Source: Parvibaculum sp036499025 (lineage in GTDB: Bacteria; Pseudomonadota; Alphaproteobacteria; Parvibaculales; Parvibaculaceae). From it: DNA of 64,000 nt. This document shows, in pieces, positions 52,727-61,803 of the stretch. Made by a program: the position numbers and the translations under genes. The stretch lies in contig DASYEM010000021.1 of assembly GCA_036499025.1 (NCBI GenBank), forward strand, positions 12,548 through 76,547, read 5' to 3'. The notes beneath the pieces were generated by a model. That model was not told where the DNA came from. It searched no databases and saw only the letters and a list, made by a program, of their open reading frames with translations. Position 1 is the first letter of the stretch. Every line of letters starts with the position of its first letter.

Positions 52727-54085
52727 ATGAACGCGCCAGACGCAAAACAGGCTCACATGAAAGCCGGTCTTCCAGCCCCTGCCTCCCTGACCGAGGGGTT
52801 GGTGGAGCTGATCCGGGGCAAATCCGTTGCCCAAAGCGATCTTGAGGCCGCCGCGCTTTTCACGCTCGACGCCGTCGCCAACATCCTGGCTGGACGCAAC
52901 TCGGCCCCCGGCGAAGTTCTGCTCAAATGGTGGCGCTCGAAGGAGGGGTCGAACGCTGCGCCGGACCCCGAGCGATTGGCTTTTCTGATGGGTGGCCTTT
53001 GCCACATTCTGGAAACAGACGATCTGCACCGCGAATCCGTCGTGCATCCCGGCTGCGTCGTCATTCCAGCCGCGTGGGCACTTGGCGAACAACGCCGGGT
53101 TTCGGGTCGTCAACTTTTGAATGCTGTTTTACAAGGCTTCGAAGCGACGACCCGCGTCGGCATGGCGGTGGGCGCAGTCCATTATCGCATTTGGCATAAT
53201 ACGGCGACCTGCGGGCCATACGGCTCAGCTATGGCCGCTGCCGCCCTGCTCAACCTGTCGGATCGGGAAACCGTCCATGCACTCGGCAATGCCGGCACGC
53301 AATCGTCCGGCTTGTGGCAGTTTCTCGAAACAGGCGCGATGACCAAACATCTGCATGCAGGCCACGCCGCTCAAGCTGGGCTGAAGGCGGCGGAACTTGC
53401 GGCTTTCGGTTTCACCGGGCCGTCGCGCATACTCGAAGGCGAAAAAGGTTTCTTCCAGGCCGCTTGCCCGGATGCAGCGCCCGAGATGGTGCTCGCCTCG
53501 CCGGATGCGCCCTGGCAACTTGCCCGCACCTCGATCAAGCCATGGCCGTCCTGCCGCCATACCCATCCGACAATCGATGCCGCTGAAGAGCTGCGGGTCG
53601 CATTGGGATCGCGTGGCGAAGACGCGATCCGCTCTATAGAAATCGGCACTTATCAGGCGGCGCTCGACGTTTGCGACCGGCCCGTTGCGACCAGCGACTA
53701 TGAGGCGAAGTTCTCGCTCCAGCACTCGGTGGCGGCGGCACTGCTTTACCCGAAAGTCGATTTCGAAGCTTTCGGCGCGGCAGCGCGAGCGCGCTGCGCC
53801 GCGCTCGCTCTTCGGGTCAGCGTGCAGGCGGAGGAGCCTTATCGCTCCGCCTATCCGCGTACCTGGGGCGGCCGGGTTCAGATAACGCTCACCGATGGGA
53901 CGCAGCTTGTCGCCATGCGCACGAATGCCAAGGGCGATCCCGAGGCGCCCCTGTCAGCCGATGAAATGGTCGCCAAGGCACGGATGCTGCTCGCACACGG
54001 TCACGTGGATGAGCCCGAGCAGATCATTGAGGGTATTCTCGGCCTGGCGCATGGCGGCGCCCTGCCCGATCTCTCGCTGCTGTAA
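52727..54085 (+). CDS. MmgE/PrpD-family protein
   Basis: A 452-residue member of the MmgE/PrpD family. PrpD is 2-methylcitrate dehydratase, while other members act on related dehydration or isomerisation substrates. Typical blocks are FTLDAVANILAGRNS, HILETDDLHRESVVHPGCVV and IKPWPSCRHTHPTIDAAEEL, where a conserved His pair is expected. No prpB, prpC or acnM is nearby, so 2-methylcitrate use is not supported by context. It may share the downstream side with the small membrane protein in the opposite direction. Confidence 0.85.
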   Translation: MNAPDAKQAHMKAGLPAPASLTEGLVELIRGKSVAQSDLEAAALFTLDAVANILAGRNSAPGEVLLKWWRSKEGSNAAPDPERLAFLMGGLCHILETDDLHRESVVHPGCVVIPAAWALGEQRRVSGRQLLNAVLQGFEATTRVGMAVGAVHYRIWHNTATCGPYGSAMAAAALLNLSDRETVHALGNAGTQSSGLWQFLETGAMTKHLHAGHAAQAGLKAAELAAFGFTGPSRILEGEKGFFQAACPDAAPEMVLASPDAPWQLARTSIKPWPSCRHTHPTIDAAEELRVALGSRGEDAIRSIEIGTYQAALDVCDRPVATSDYEAKFSLQHSVAAALLYPKVDFEAFGAAARARCAALALRVSVQAEEPYRSAYPRTWGGRVQITLTDGTQLVAMRTNAKGDPEAPLSADEMVAKARMLLAHGHVDEPEQIIEGILGLAHGGALPDLSLL

Positions 54086-54091
54086 TCGCGA

Positions 54092-54487
54092 TCAGCCTGC
54101 GGCTTTTACGATCATCGGCTTGATGACATCGAGATAGCCTTGCCCGGCAAAGCCGGCGACGAAAGGCAGCCAGATATGCGCGGTGCGCCACATCAGGCTC
54201 GTCTTCGCTTTTTCCGGCGCGACGGCTTGAGCCGGGACCACATGGGCTGAGCTTGTCGGCGCTACACGAGCCTCGGCTGGCGCGGGCGCAGCCACCGGCG
54301 CCTCATGACTTTCCGCATGGCCGATATCGTGACCGCTGACATGCGTCACGGCGGGCGCGGCAGGCTCCATGCTTTCGAAAGCAAGCGAGGCGCGCCGCTC
54401 CCTCTGAAACAGAACGAACATATAAGTGCAGAGCACTGCAAGCAGGCTCAACGGAATCCAGGTCGATGTAAGATCTACCGGCAACAC
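54092..54487 (-). CDS. Small membrane protein with Ala/Pro-rich loop, unknown
   Basis: A 131-residue product. LTSTWIPLSLLAVLCTYMFV and LFQRERRAS form one N-terminal membrane segment with basic flank. A low-complexity Ala/Pro/Val/His stretch follows (APAVTHVSGHDIGHAESHEA), and HIWLPFVAGFAGQGYLDVI may be a second segment near the C-terminus. The start is a GTG at 54487, with GGGGGG a few bases upstream. An upstream ATG at 54547 is less likely. I do not recognise the family. Confidence 0.55.
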   Translation of the reverse strand: MLPVDLTSTWIPLSLLAVLCTYMFVLFQRERRASLAFESMEPAAPAVTHVSGHDIGHAESHEAPVAAPAPAEARVAPTSSAHVVPAQAVAPEKAKTSLMWRTAHIWLPFVAGFAGQGYLDVIKPMIVKAAG

Positions 54488-54752
54488 GACTACCCCCCTG
54501 TTACTATCCCCCAGGGCTTTGCACCCTCTTTTGTGCCATTCTGGCAAGCATCCGCTCCGCTGGCAAAAGGGATTTATGTCCTAATACTTCGGTGAGGCTA
54601 ACTATCGGCTTGCCGCCTATCGGCTGGACGGCTAGAAAGCCCCCCGCACCTCGCGTCAGGCTGACGAATCCCCTCTCGTCTCATGCCGGTTTTCGCGGTG
54701 CCGAGGCCTGCAACCCCCCGTTCGGCAGGCTATCAGTCAGGATGCCCAGGAT

Positions 54753-56201
54753 ATGGCGGATGCGGCGCGTTCCCGGCAATTTCTCGTTCCCCTGATTATC
54801 GCCTGCGCGCTTTTCATGGAGAACCTGGACTCGACCGTCGTATCGACTTCCCTGCCCGCGATTGCGCGCTCTTTCGGTGAAAACCCGCTCCGCCTCAACC
54901 TTGCCATTACCTCTTATCTGCTGGCACTCGGCATTTTCATTCCGCTGTCTGGCTGGATGGCTGACCGCTTCGGCGCGCGCAAGGTTTTCTGTTCGGCCAT
55001 TGTCGTCTTCACGCTCGGCTCCATCGCCTGCTCCACGGTCAACAACCTGCCTGAATTCGTGTTGGCGCGCATTCTTCAGGGCATGGGCGGCGCGATGAGG
55101 GTGCCGGTCGGCAGGCTTGTCGTACTTCGCACTATTCCCAAACACGATCTTGTCAACGCGATGGCGTGGCTCACTGTGCCATCGCTCCTCGGTCCGATGA
55201 TGGGACCGCCACTTGGCGGTTTCATCTCGACCTACGGAAGCTGGCGCTGGATTTTCTTGATTAACATACCGATCGGCATTCTCGGCATAACGCTGGCGCT
55301 AAAATATATCGAGAACATCAAGGAAGATTACGACGAAAAATTCGACACCTACGGCTTCGTTATCGTCGGCCTGGGTGTCGCCGCGACGATGTTCGGCTTC
55401 GAAAATGTCGGGCGTGGAATTTTGCCAAACGCCTTCGTCTACTCGCTTCTCGGCGTGGGTGTGGTGCTGTTGTATTTCTATTACCGGCATACGCGCGTCA
55501 ACGCGGCGCCCATTATCGATCTCTCATTGCTCAAGATACCGACCTACCGCGCAAGCGTGACGGGTGGGTTCATTTTCCGTATGGGGCTGGGAGCTTTGCC
55601 ATTCCTGACGCCGCTGATGTTGCAACTCGGCTTTGGCCTCACGCCTTTCGCGTCGGGCATGATTACCTTTGCGGGTGCGGCGGGCGCCATCACGATGAAG
55701 TTCACCGCCGGCCCGATCATCCGGCGTTTTGGCTATCGCAAGGTTTTGCTCGCCAATACCTTGGTCTGTTCGGCCTTCATGGCGTCCTATGGTTTCTTCA
55801 CACCGTCAACGCCGCATCTCTTCATCATCCTGACATTGCTGGTCGGCGGATTTTTTCGCTCGCTGCAATTCACCAGCCTTAACACCATTGCTTATGCGGA
55901 AATTCCCAACCCACGAATGAGCCGGGCTACAACTCTTTCAAGCGTTGCTCAACAGTTGTCGCTGAGCTTTGGAGTCGGCATTGGCGCGCTGGTCCTGCAT
56001 GTCACGCTCACCCTGAGTGGCAGAGAGCAACTCGTGGCAAGCGATTTCAGCCCCGTTTATTTCTTCATCGCGGGCATCAGCCTGTTGTCGCTCTTCTTCT
56101 TCGTTCCATTGACACCCAACGCGGGCGATGAAGTGAGCGGGCGCATACGCACGGTCGAGCCTGAAAAACATACTGTCGAAGTGCCGCAGGTGGCCGATTA
56201 G
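54753..56201 (+). CDS. DHA2-family multidrug MFS exporter
   Basis: A 482-residue, 14-helix drug:H+ antiporter of the EmrB/QacA group. ACALFMENLDSTVVSTSLPA is the DHA2 N-terminal signature, GWMADRFGARKVF the helix 2-3 loop motif, and VLARILQGMGGAMRVPVG the helix 4-5 motif. The ATG at 54753 has no strong ribosome-binding site. Upstream (54488-54752) there is a direct repeat CTATCGGCT spaced 16 bases apart and no gene. Its stop overlaps the stop of the convergent kinase gene at 56198. Substrate unknown. Confidence 0.9.
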   Translation: MADAARSRQFLVPLIIACALFMENLDSTVVSTSLPAIARSFGENPLRLNLAITSYLLALGIFIPLSGWMADRFGARKVFCSAIVVFTLGSIACSTVNNLPEFVLARILQGMGGAMRVPVGRLVVLRTIPKHDLVNAMAWLTVPSLLGPMMGPPLGGFISTYGSWRWIFLINIPIGILGITLALKYIENIKEDYDEKFDTYGFVIVGLGVAATMFGFENVGRGILPNAFVYSLLGVGVVLLYFYYRHTRVNAAPIIDLSLLKIPTYRASVTGGFIFRMGLGALPFLTPLMLQLGFGLTPFASGMITFAGAAGAITMKFTAGPIIRRFGYRKVLLANTLVCSAFMASYGFFTPSTPHLFIILTLLVGGFFRSLQFTSLNTIAYAEIPNPRMSRATTLSSVAQQLSLSFGVGIGALVLHVTLTLSGREQLVASDFSPVYFFIAGISLLSLFFFVPLTPNAGDEVSGRIRTVEPEKHTVEVPQVAD

Positions 56202-57643
56202 TAAGGCGAGCGCGCTGGCGGAATTTTCAGGACGACTTGATAGCCAGGTTCAAGATTCTTGAAATCGAGTTGGCCGCGCAGCTGTCGCGCGAGGCCGGGA
56301 ATGAGCCGTGAACCTAGACCCTTGCGGCCTGCCTCCTGACCGAAGCCGATGCCTTTGTCTGCGACAAGCAACCGAATAGAGCCGTCGGTTTCTTCACGCA
56401 GCTCAAGCCGCACCGGACCGCCGCCTTCGGGATAGGCGTGCTTCACGGCATTGGTCACAAGCTCATTGACGATAAGCGCGATAGGGACCGCGAGTTCGAT
56501 GGGGAGTTCCACCGGGTCGGCTTCCATGTCGATCCAGCAATCGCCCGCGCCGCCATTTGTCGATGCCGTAATGTCCGAGCAAAGGCGGCGGAGATATTTA
56601 TCCATCTCGATCGTCGTAACGTTCTCGCTTTGATAAAGTCGTTCATGAACGCCCATGATCGCGGCGATGCGCGAGCCCGCCGACAGAAGATGTGAGCGGG
56701 CCGCGTCGTTCTGCGTGTCGTTGGCTTGTAAATTCAAAATGCTCATAACAAGCTGCAGGCTGTTTTTGACGCGATGGTTGACCTCGCGGAATAGAAGATC
56801 CTTCTGCCGCAGCCAGACCTCGCGCTCGGCGAGCGCGACTTCCAATGCGCGTTCGCGCTCACGGTCGGCAGTTGAATCGACTGCGACGCCAATGAGGCGC
56901 GTCGGTTGCCCCACGCGATCTTGCATGACCTCGCCGCGAGCGATGACCCAGCGAATACGGCCATCGGGCAAAACGATACGGAGATCAAACCGTGCGCCGT
57001 TAAGGTCTGGATTTTCCGCGACGCTTTGCAGGTTCGCGCGGGCCGTCTCCAGATCGTCTGGATGAACGCGTGCAAAAAAGGGCGCGGCATGGGGGCCGGC
57101 TTCGCCTGAAGCAAAACCGAACAACTCGTCAATAAAGGCGCTTCGGTCGAAGAGATCGGTCGATGGCTCATATTCCCATGAACCGAGATCCGCCGTGCGT
57201 GTAGCCAGACGCAGACGCGTGTCGTTCTCGCGTTGCTGCCGAATGACTTCCGTTCTGTCCTGAACCTTGTGAATGATATAGCTGACTTCGCCGTCGGGAC
57301 CGATGGCGGGGACGTTGATCAGGATGCCATGACGCTCCTCGACAATGCCGTGACGGTCCGGGTCGCGGATGAAGTAAGGCTGAACCGGAAGTACATCTCG
57401 CTCTTTGGTCGCCAATACCTTCTCGAGCGAAGCTCGCAGGTTCTGGATGCCTTCGGCGAGTGGGCCATCCGGGTCGGAGGGCAGAAGATCGAAAAGCCGC
57501 CTTCCAATAACGTCCTCGCGGCGGCCGCGCGTCACCTGTAACTGGAAATCGCTGGCGCCCAGCACCGTGAATTCTCCGTCCGCGCTCAACAGAAGATAGG
57601 CATCGGGCAGCGCGTTGAAGGCCGCGCCGAAATCAACGGGCAT
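56198..57643 (-). CDS. PAS-domain sensor histidine kinase, HisKA_2 type
   Basis: A 481-residue soluble sensor kinase. Two PAS regions precede the kinase: residues ~1-130 (LPDAYLLLSADGEFTVLGAS) and ~150-275 with a PAC-like segment (DGRIRWVIARGEVMQDRVGQ). The HisKA_2 phospho-acceptor is in FREVNHRVKNSLQLVMSILN, and the ATPase region has ALIVNELVTNAVKHAYPEGG. The related HWE kinases belong to the general stress response PhyR pathway, but no phyR or ecfG is visible. No transmembrane segment is seen. Confidence 0.88.
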   Translation of the reverse strand: MPVDFGAAFNALPDAYLLLSADGEFTVLGASDFQLQVTRGRREDVIGRRLFDLLPSDPDGPLAEGIQNLRASLEKVLATKERDVLPVQPYFIRDPDRHGIVEERHGILINVPAIGPDGEVSYIIHKVQDRTEVIRQQRENDTRLRLATRTADLGSWEYEPSTDLFDRSAFIDELFGFASGEAGPHAAPFFARVHPDDLETARANLQSVAENPDLNGARFDLRIVLPDGRIRWVIARGEVMQDRVGQPTRLIGVAVDSTADRERERALEVALAEREVWLRQKDLLFREVNHRVKNSLQLVMSILNLQANDTQNDAARSHLLSAGSRIAAIMGVHERLYQSENVTTIEMDKYLRRLCSDITASTNGGAGDCWIDMEADPVELPIELAVPIALIVNELVTNAVKHAYPEGGGPVRLELREETDGSIRLLVADKGIGFGQEAGRKGLGSRLIPGLARQLRGQLDFKNLEPGYQVVLKIPPARSPY

Positions 57644-57779
57644 GGCAGGGGGTCTCTTCCTCCGAGGGCACCGGCAGGATTATAGCATGAGGCGCCGGGT
57701 TAAGCCTCCCCCCGGCTCGCCAGTTTTTGCAACCGGTCGCTTGAGTGGAAAGCCGGAAGCATGTAGCCATTAGCCCAAC

Positions 57780-57869
<90 letters not shown>

Positions 57870-57977
57870 CTAACTCTCAGCCCTTATTTTTCAATGACTT
57901 CCGGTGACGGTTGCTCACCGTGTGTCACATCGGCGTGGAACAGCTGCTGAGTAGGAGGTGTGCTTGCCGGACTGCCA

Positions 57978-58688
57978 CTAGCGAGCTTCAATTACCACGG
58001 CTGAAAAATCATCGGACGGGACTCTTTCCATTATCGTTTCTTCTAAAGCAATAGCTACTTCGACTGCTGATTTGCATTTCCTAGAAATGTCACGGACTTC
58101 CCGGCGAAGAATTTTCTCATACACGCCATCCGTGATGAGAATGATGCGATCCCCGAGAGCAATTTCGAAGGTCGTCGTTTGGAGATCAAATGTCCCCGTT
58201 GGAGACAACGCAGACAGCAAAACATGCCGTCTCGGATATCGTCGAGCGGTAACCCGGTTAAGAACACCTTCCTTCAACAATCTACGTACTTCTGTTTGGT
58301 CCTCCGTTCGATCTAGAAGTCCATCATCTCTCAGGTGATAAATTCTAGTGTCCCCAACGTGTCCAACCTCCCCTTTATTGTCGGATATCTTCAGCACCGT
58401 CAGTGTCGTTCCCATCGAAGCCAAGGAGGGATTTTTTTCCGCCGCCGCTTGCAAGATAGACACCGCATACCGAAAAACTTCTTTCATGTTCTCCTGAGCA
58501 TTACGCTGGATGGCTTCTTTGATCGCTTGGATGGCAGATGTCGAAGCTACATCCCCACCAGGCTGCCCACCGATTCCGTCGGCGATCGCCGTCCACCAGG
58601 TAGTTCCAATTTCGACTGGCACCATCACTGCATCTTGGTTCGGACCTTTGGGCCCCTGATGCGAGAACGTGGCAAAATCAAACTTCAT
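57978..58688 (-). CDS. PP2C-type serine/threonine phosphatase
   Basis: A 236-residue soluble PP2C phosphatase that needs two metal ions. Motifs in order are GPNQDA (residues 16-20), AIADGIGG (35-41), SMGTTLTVL (91-99), GHVGDTRIY (109-117), LITDGVYE (184-191) and SDDFSA (225-230), so every metal-binding aspartate is present. It starts one base after the stop of the kinase gene and is the last gene of the minus-strand run. It most likely reverses the kinase's phosphorylation. It lacks the membrane part of PstP-type enzymes. Confidence 0.92.
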   Translation of the reverse strand: MKFDFATFSHQGPKGPNQDAVMVPVEIGTTWWTAIADGIGGQPGGDVASTSAIQAIKEAIQRNAQENMKEVFRYAVSILQAAAEKNPSLASMGTTLTVLKISDNKGEVGHVGDTRIYHLRDDGLLDRTEDQTEVRRLLKEGVLNRVTARRYPRRHVLLSALSPTGTFDLQTTTFEIALGDRIILITDGVYEKILRREVRDISRKCKSAVEVAIALEETIMERVPSDDFSAVVIEAR

Positions 58689-58689
58689 T

Positions 58690-60012
58690 TCAGCTGGTTT
58701 CTAAGAGTTCACGAAGAGCGGGATGAAGAGAGACACGTGATACGTCTAAAGACCGTTCAACATGAGAAACTTGCGCTTCAAAATCGATGCCTTGGACTTC
58801 GATTTCAACTTCGATACGTCTCGCCAACGGTGAAGAAATATCCGGCCCCGCCATTTTTAGGAATTTTCGCTCGACAAGCCAACGGTTGTGACTTGTCCCA
58901 AGCTTAAGCGTAGCCAGAGTAATTCGCGCTTGAAGGTCTAGCTCCCCGTGATCATAGAACACCTGGGCTTTGCCTGCGATAACGTCACAATAATCAAAAT
59001 CGAACCCAGATTCGGACATATAGGCCGCAAATTCTTCGCCAAGTGCCGCAAACAAATCAGGAGCTTCAACCGCCAAATGTTCAAGATGATCAATTGATGT
59101 CGCCCTGAATATCGCATGGTTTGTTTGCCTGCGATCAGCGTTTTCATCAATTTGCTGGAAGACAAGGTCCCATTGCTCTTCCGTGAGCGCCTCGTTGCCC
59201 TGAAGGAGGCGAACTATTTCCTTCTCTTCCGCCGAGGAGAAGGTGATCAGATTGTTTGTAAGCGCTTCATATAGGTCTTCTCGAAGGGTTTCGACGTTCC
59301 GATATCTACGGCGAAGATTCTTCTTCGTACATTTTTGTATGATTGGTCCAATTGGACCACGGGCGCTTAGCTCAGAATGAGGAACTCGCGAAGCGCCGCC
59401 CCCAAAGATGTCATGCAGTATCGCGCCAACGGAGTAAATATCGGACTGAATTGTCGCACGCTTGAAATTCATTGCGCACTCCGGTGCGCTATAAAGAGGC
59501 GTACCTCCAGCCATGTTTGTAACCGTTAGCGTGGATGTTTGGCCGCTCTGCGGAGACATCAGGCCGAAATCCGAAATTGCATAACGGGTGCGACCGGAGC
59601 CATCGTCAAACTTTAAGACGTTTCCCGGTGATAGGTCGCGATGTTTATAACCTTTCTCGTGAAGTGCCTGCAGGCCCGCCAGTATATCAAATAACGGCAT
59701 TCTGGGATCGCCACCGAGCGTTCGATCTGCTGTTAACTCGTTTGCTAGAGTGCAATTGGCCAATTCCATCACGAACCATGGAGGATTTGCAGACAGATCG
59801 AAGTCGTGAATCTTCACCACATTGGGGTGATCAATTTGTTGTTGGTAGCGTACCTCTCGCTCAAATCTCAATCGCAAGTCAGCGGGATCGATGCCCGGAA
59901 TTTGAGGCGGCGCGAAGGTCTTTCTAGCCCACTTTTTTCCACGTCGATCTTTGACAAGATCAACGATCCCGAAGCTTCCTCGACCGAGTTCGCGGATTTT
60001 CGTATAGGTCAT
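58690..60012 (-). CDS. Hanks-type serine/threonine protein kinase with C-terminal extension
   Basis: A 440-residue cytoplasmic kinase with no transmembrane segment. The kinase domain occupies residues ~1-255: glycine loop GRGSFG (10-15), ATP-site Lys31 in ARKTF, HRDLSPGN (124-131), DFG (148-150), SAPE (175-178) and DIYS (191-194). Residues ~255-440 contain no motif I know: they include FDFDYCDVIAGKAQVFYDHG and GTSHNRWLVERKFLKMAGPD. This extension may bind substrate or regulate the enzyme. The gene lies 39 bases after the JAMM-like gene and one base before the phosphatase. Confidence 0.9.
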   Translation of the reverse strand: MTYTKIRELGRGSFGIVDLVKDRRGKKWARKTFAPPQIPGIDPADLRLRFEREVRYQQQIDHPNVVKIHDFDLSANPPWFVMELANCTLANELTADRTLGGDPRMPLFDILAGLQALHEKGYKHRDLSPGNVLKFDDGSGRTRYAISDFGLMSPQSGQTSTLTVTNMAGGTPLYSAPECAMNFKRATIQSDIYSVGAILHDIFGGGASRVPHSELSARGPIGPIIQKCTKKNLRRRYRNVETLREDLYEALTNNLITFSSAEEKEIVRLLQGNEALTEEQWDLVFQQIDENADRRQTNHAIFRATSIDHLEHLAVEAPDLFAALGEEFAAYMSESGFDFDYCDVIAGKAQVFYDHGELDLQARITLATLKLGTSHNRWLVERKFLKMAGPDISSPLARRIEVEIEVQGIDFEAQVSHVERSLDVSRVSLHPALRELLETS

Positions 60013-60051
60013 TGAGATGCCAGAGGTAGACGGTTTCGCGGATCAGTTGTT

Positions 60052-60684
60052 TTAGATAACGCGGGCCAGTTCGGTGGCGGCCTGATCAATGAAGTTATTT
60101 AGGCGGGTGCCGAGTCCAGCCACTGAGGTGTTATCGCAGGTAACTGGATTGGTGTGACTAGGTGTGCCCCACTTGTACTCATACTCAACGATAGCCTGGA
60201 TGCGCATTGCTCGGTTGAAAACTTCCTTACGAAAAAATGTCGCTATGTCAGAGGGGTTGGGGGTGTTGTTATTTGTCAGTATCGAGAAAAGTAAGTTTGT
60301 CGCATTCATCTCGAGAGCTTGGTGATTGTTCTGGCGGATTTCGGTGATTTTTCGTTTGTCCAAAACTCTGCCCCAGTAACTGGTTTCATCTCTGCAATGG
60401 GCAAATGACTCATAGAAGAGAGTCGCTAGTCCATACCAGTCTGGGAAACTTAGAGATTCCTGCGATAGATGATTGTGATGAACGGTTATTGCTCCGCATA
60501 AGGCCTTCTGTTTAACGTCCTCGCTTGGGTCTGCTCCGTCAGAACGCATTAAGGACCTCATCTCAATTAGAGGGCCGGTAGGGCAATCCAAATACGCCGC
60601 GAATTCCCAACCAGTTTGATCTCCGCATTGCACAACGGCGCGGGCGATCGGAGCTTCGAATTGAGTGAGTGCGCGTGGTGGCAA
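60052..60684 (-). CDS. Hypothetical protein with JAMM/MPN-like HxH...SxxD motif
   Basis: A 210-residue cytoplasmic protein, start TTG. It carries VHHNHLSQESLSFPDW (residues 68-83), giving His70, His72, Ser79 and Asp82. This matches the zinc motif of JAB1/MPN/Mov34 isopeptidases, with the slightly shorter spacing seen in some bacterial and phage JAB-like proteins. A following SYWGRV resembles the YxGRV strand of that group. The expected upstream Glu cannot be assigned with confidence (Glu41 in IEMRS is one candidate). It could be a protease, an inactive scaffold or a chance match. It lies between endonuclease and kinase genes. Confidence 0.55.
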   Translation of the reverse strand: MPPRALTQFEAPIARAVVQCGDQTGWEFAAYLDCPTGPLIEMRSLMRSDGADPSEDVKQKALCGAITVHHNHLSQESLSFPDWYGLATLFYESFAHCRDETSYWGRVLDKRKITEIRQNNHQALEMNATNLLFSILTNNNTPNPSDIATFFRKEVFNRAMRIQAIVEYEYKWGTPSHTNPVTCDNTSVAGLGTRLNNFIDQAATELARVI

Positions 60685-60717
60685 TGGCTTTGCTTTCTGA
60701 GATATGTGGGGTGCGGA

Positions 60718-61803
60718 CTAGGTGGAAATTAAGTCGTTCCACCTCTCGATAGCCTCTGCCGGGGCTTCGATGTTGACCAGACGATCATAGATATAGTCTA
60801 CGGCCTGTGTGGCAGCATCCAACTTCGCGATGTCACTCCAAAATAACACTTGGTGTATGAATTCATCCCAACTCTTAAATAGCGTTAATCCTACCCCGAG
60901 AGTCTCCGCTTCAGCGATAACTTTCTCTTCATCGATCTCTTGCTGGCGATTGACCATCAGCACCGCAGCCTCATGAACACCCGCCTCGGCACACTCCAAG
61001 CAAAATAACTGGATGTCTGATTCTTGGACGGGTTTGTCTCTAACCTCGATTGCCTTTTCCACCGGTTGTCCTTCTTCTGGATCAAGGACACGCACGTCGC
61101 CGGGGGCTTTTCGGCTTGGGTCGTTTATGCGACCGCTCAATATTCTATCCGGGCCGGCGAACACATCCATCAGTCCTGCAGCTACGGCCTGCGCGCGTTT
61201 TCCGCCGTCAGATTTTTCCCCAACAAATGTTTGGATGATCGAGATAAGGGCGTTGGGATTTATCTGGCCTACGGTCGCAAGCGAATGGGTTGGGATGTAG
61301 TTCTTTCGAACCGCGATGTATGCCGAAAGGGCAGCTTTAGCGGATGTATGGTCAAGTGTCTGGAGTTCTCGAACAAGCCCCAGCATATAGTCAAATGCTT
61401 CTCGAGCACCCGGATGGATGGGTGTCCCATCATCTAGAGCAGTCATTCGAAAGTATGGTTGGTTGTTCAACGGCTCTCGACCGGTCACGCCCAGATGGAA
61501 ACCCAATTTTGCTGAGGCTGGAACTAAGACAGAATGCGCAAGCGACCTTGCCGAAAATGCTCGTGGATTCTTTGGCGCCCACTTCGGTTTGATCGCCATC
61601 AGATCGACATCTTTGTTTAGGGATTTGGCAAGAAGCTCTGTGCCTAAGAAAGCTATGTGAGTTTTAGAGATACCTTTTGCGCAAAGTTCGGAGAGGCGCT
61701 GAATTTTCTCAGCCCATTGTATGGAGACGGGGGATTCGATTGGCTTTTGAGCGAGGCTTTCCAGAAGCGCGCTCGCCTCAGCTTTTTTGAACCTTATTGC
61801 CAT
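60718..61803 (-). CDS. SacI-family type II restriction endonuclease
   Basis: A 361-residue protein. The pattern LSELCAKGISKTHIAFLG, ELLAKSLNKDVDLMA, FSARSLAHSVLVP and GVTGREPLNNQPYF matches my memory of the SacI restriction endonuclease family; SacI itself cuts GAGCTC. The candidate PD-(D/E)XK site is GDVRV (Asp236) with AIEVRDK (Glu253), arginine where Lys is usual. The ATG at 61803 is used; a longer frame to 61890 lies inside the controller gene. The gene overlaps the controller by 26 bases, so R expression is coupled to C. Confidence 0.8.
   Translation of the reverse strand: MAIRFKKAEASALLESLAQKPIESPVSIQWAEKIQRLSELCAKGISKTHIAFLGTELLAKSLNKDVDLMAIKPKWAPKNPRAFSARSLAHSVLVPASAKLGFHLGVTGREPLNNQPYFRMTALDDGTPIHPGAREAFDYMLGLVRELQTLDHTSAKAALSAYIAVRKNYIPTHSLATVGQINPNALISIIQTFVGEKSDGGKRAQAVAAGLMDVFAGPDRILSGRINDPSRKAPGDVRVLDPEEGQPVEKAIEVRDKPVQESDIQLFCLECAEAGVHEAAVLMVNRQQEIDEEKVIAEAETLGVGLTLFKSWDEFIHQVLFWSDIAKLDAATQAVDYIYDRLVNIEAPAEAIERWNDLIST

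Noticed and set aside
57890..57930. Hairpin CGGTGA/TCACCG after tRNA-Ser as terminator or att site
   Set aside because: The stem is only 6 bp, has no T-run and shares no sequence with the tRNA 3' end.
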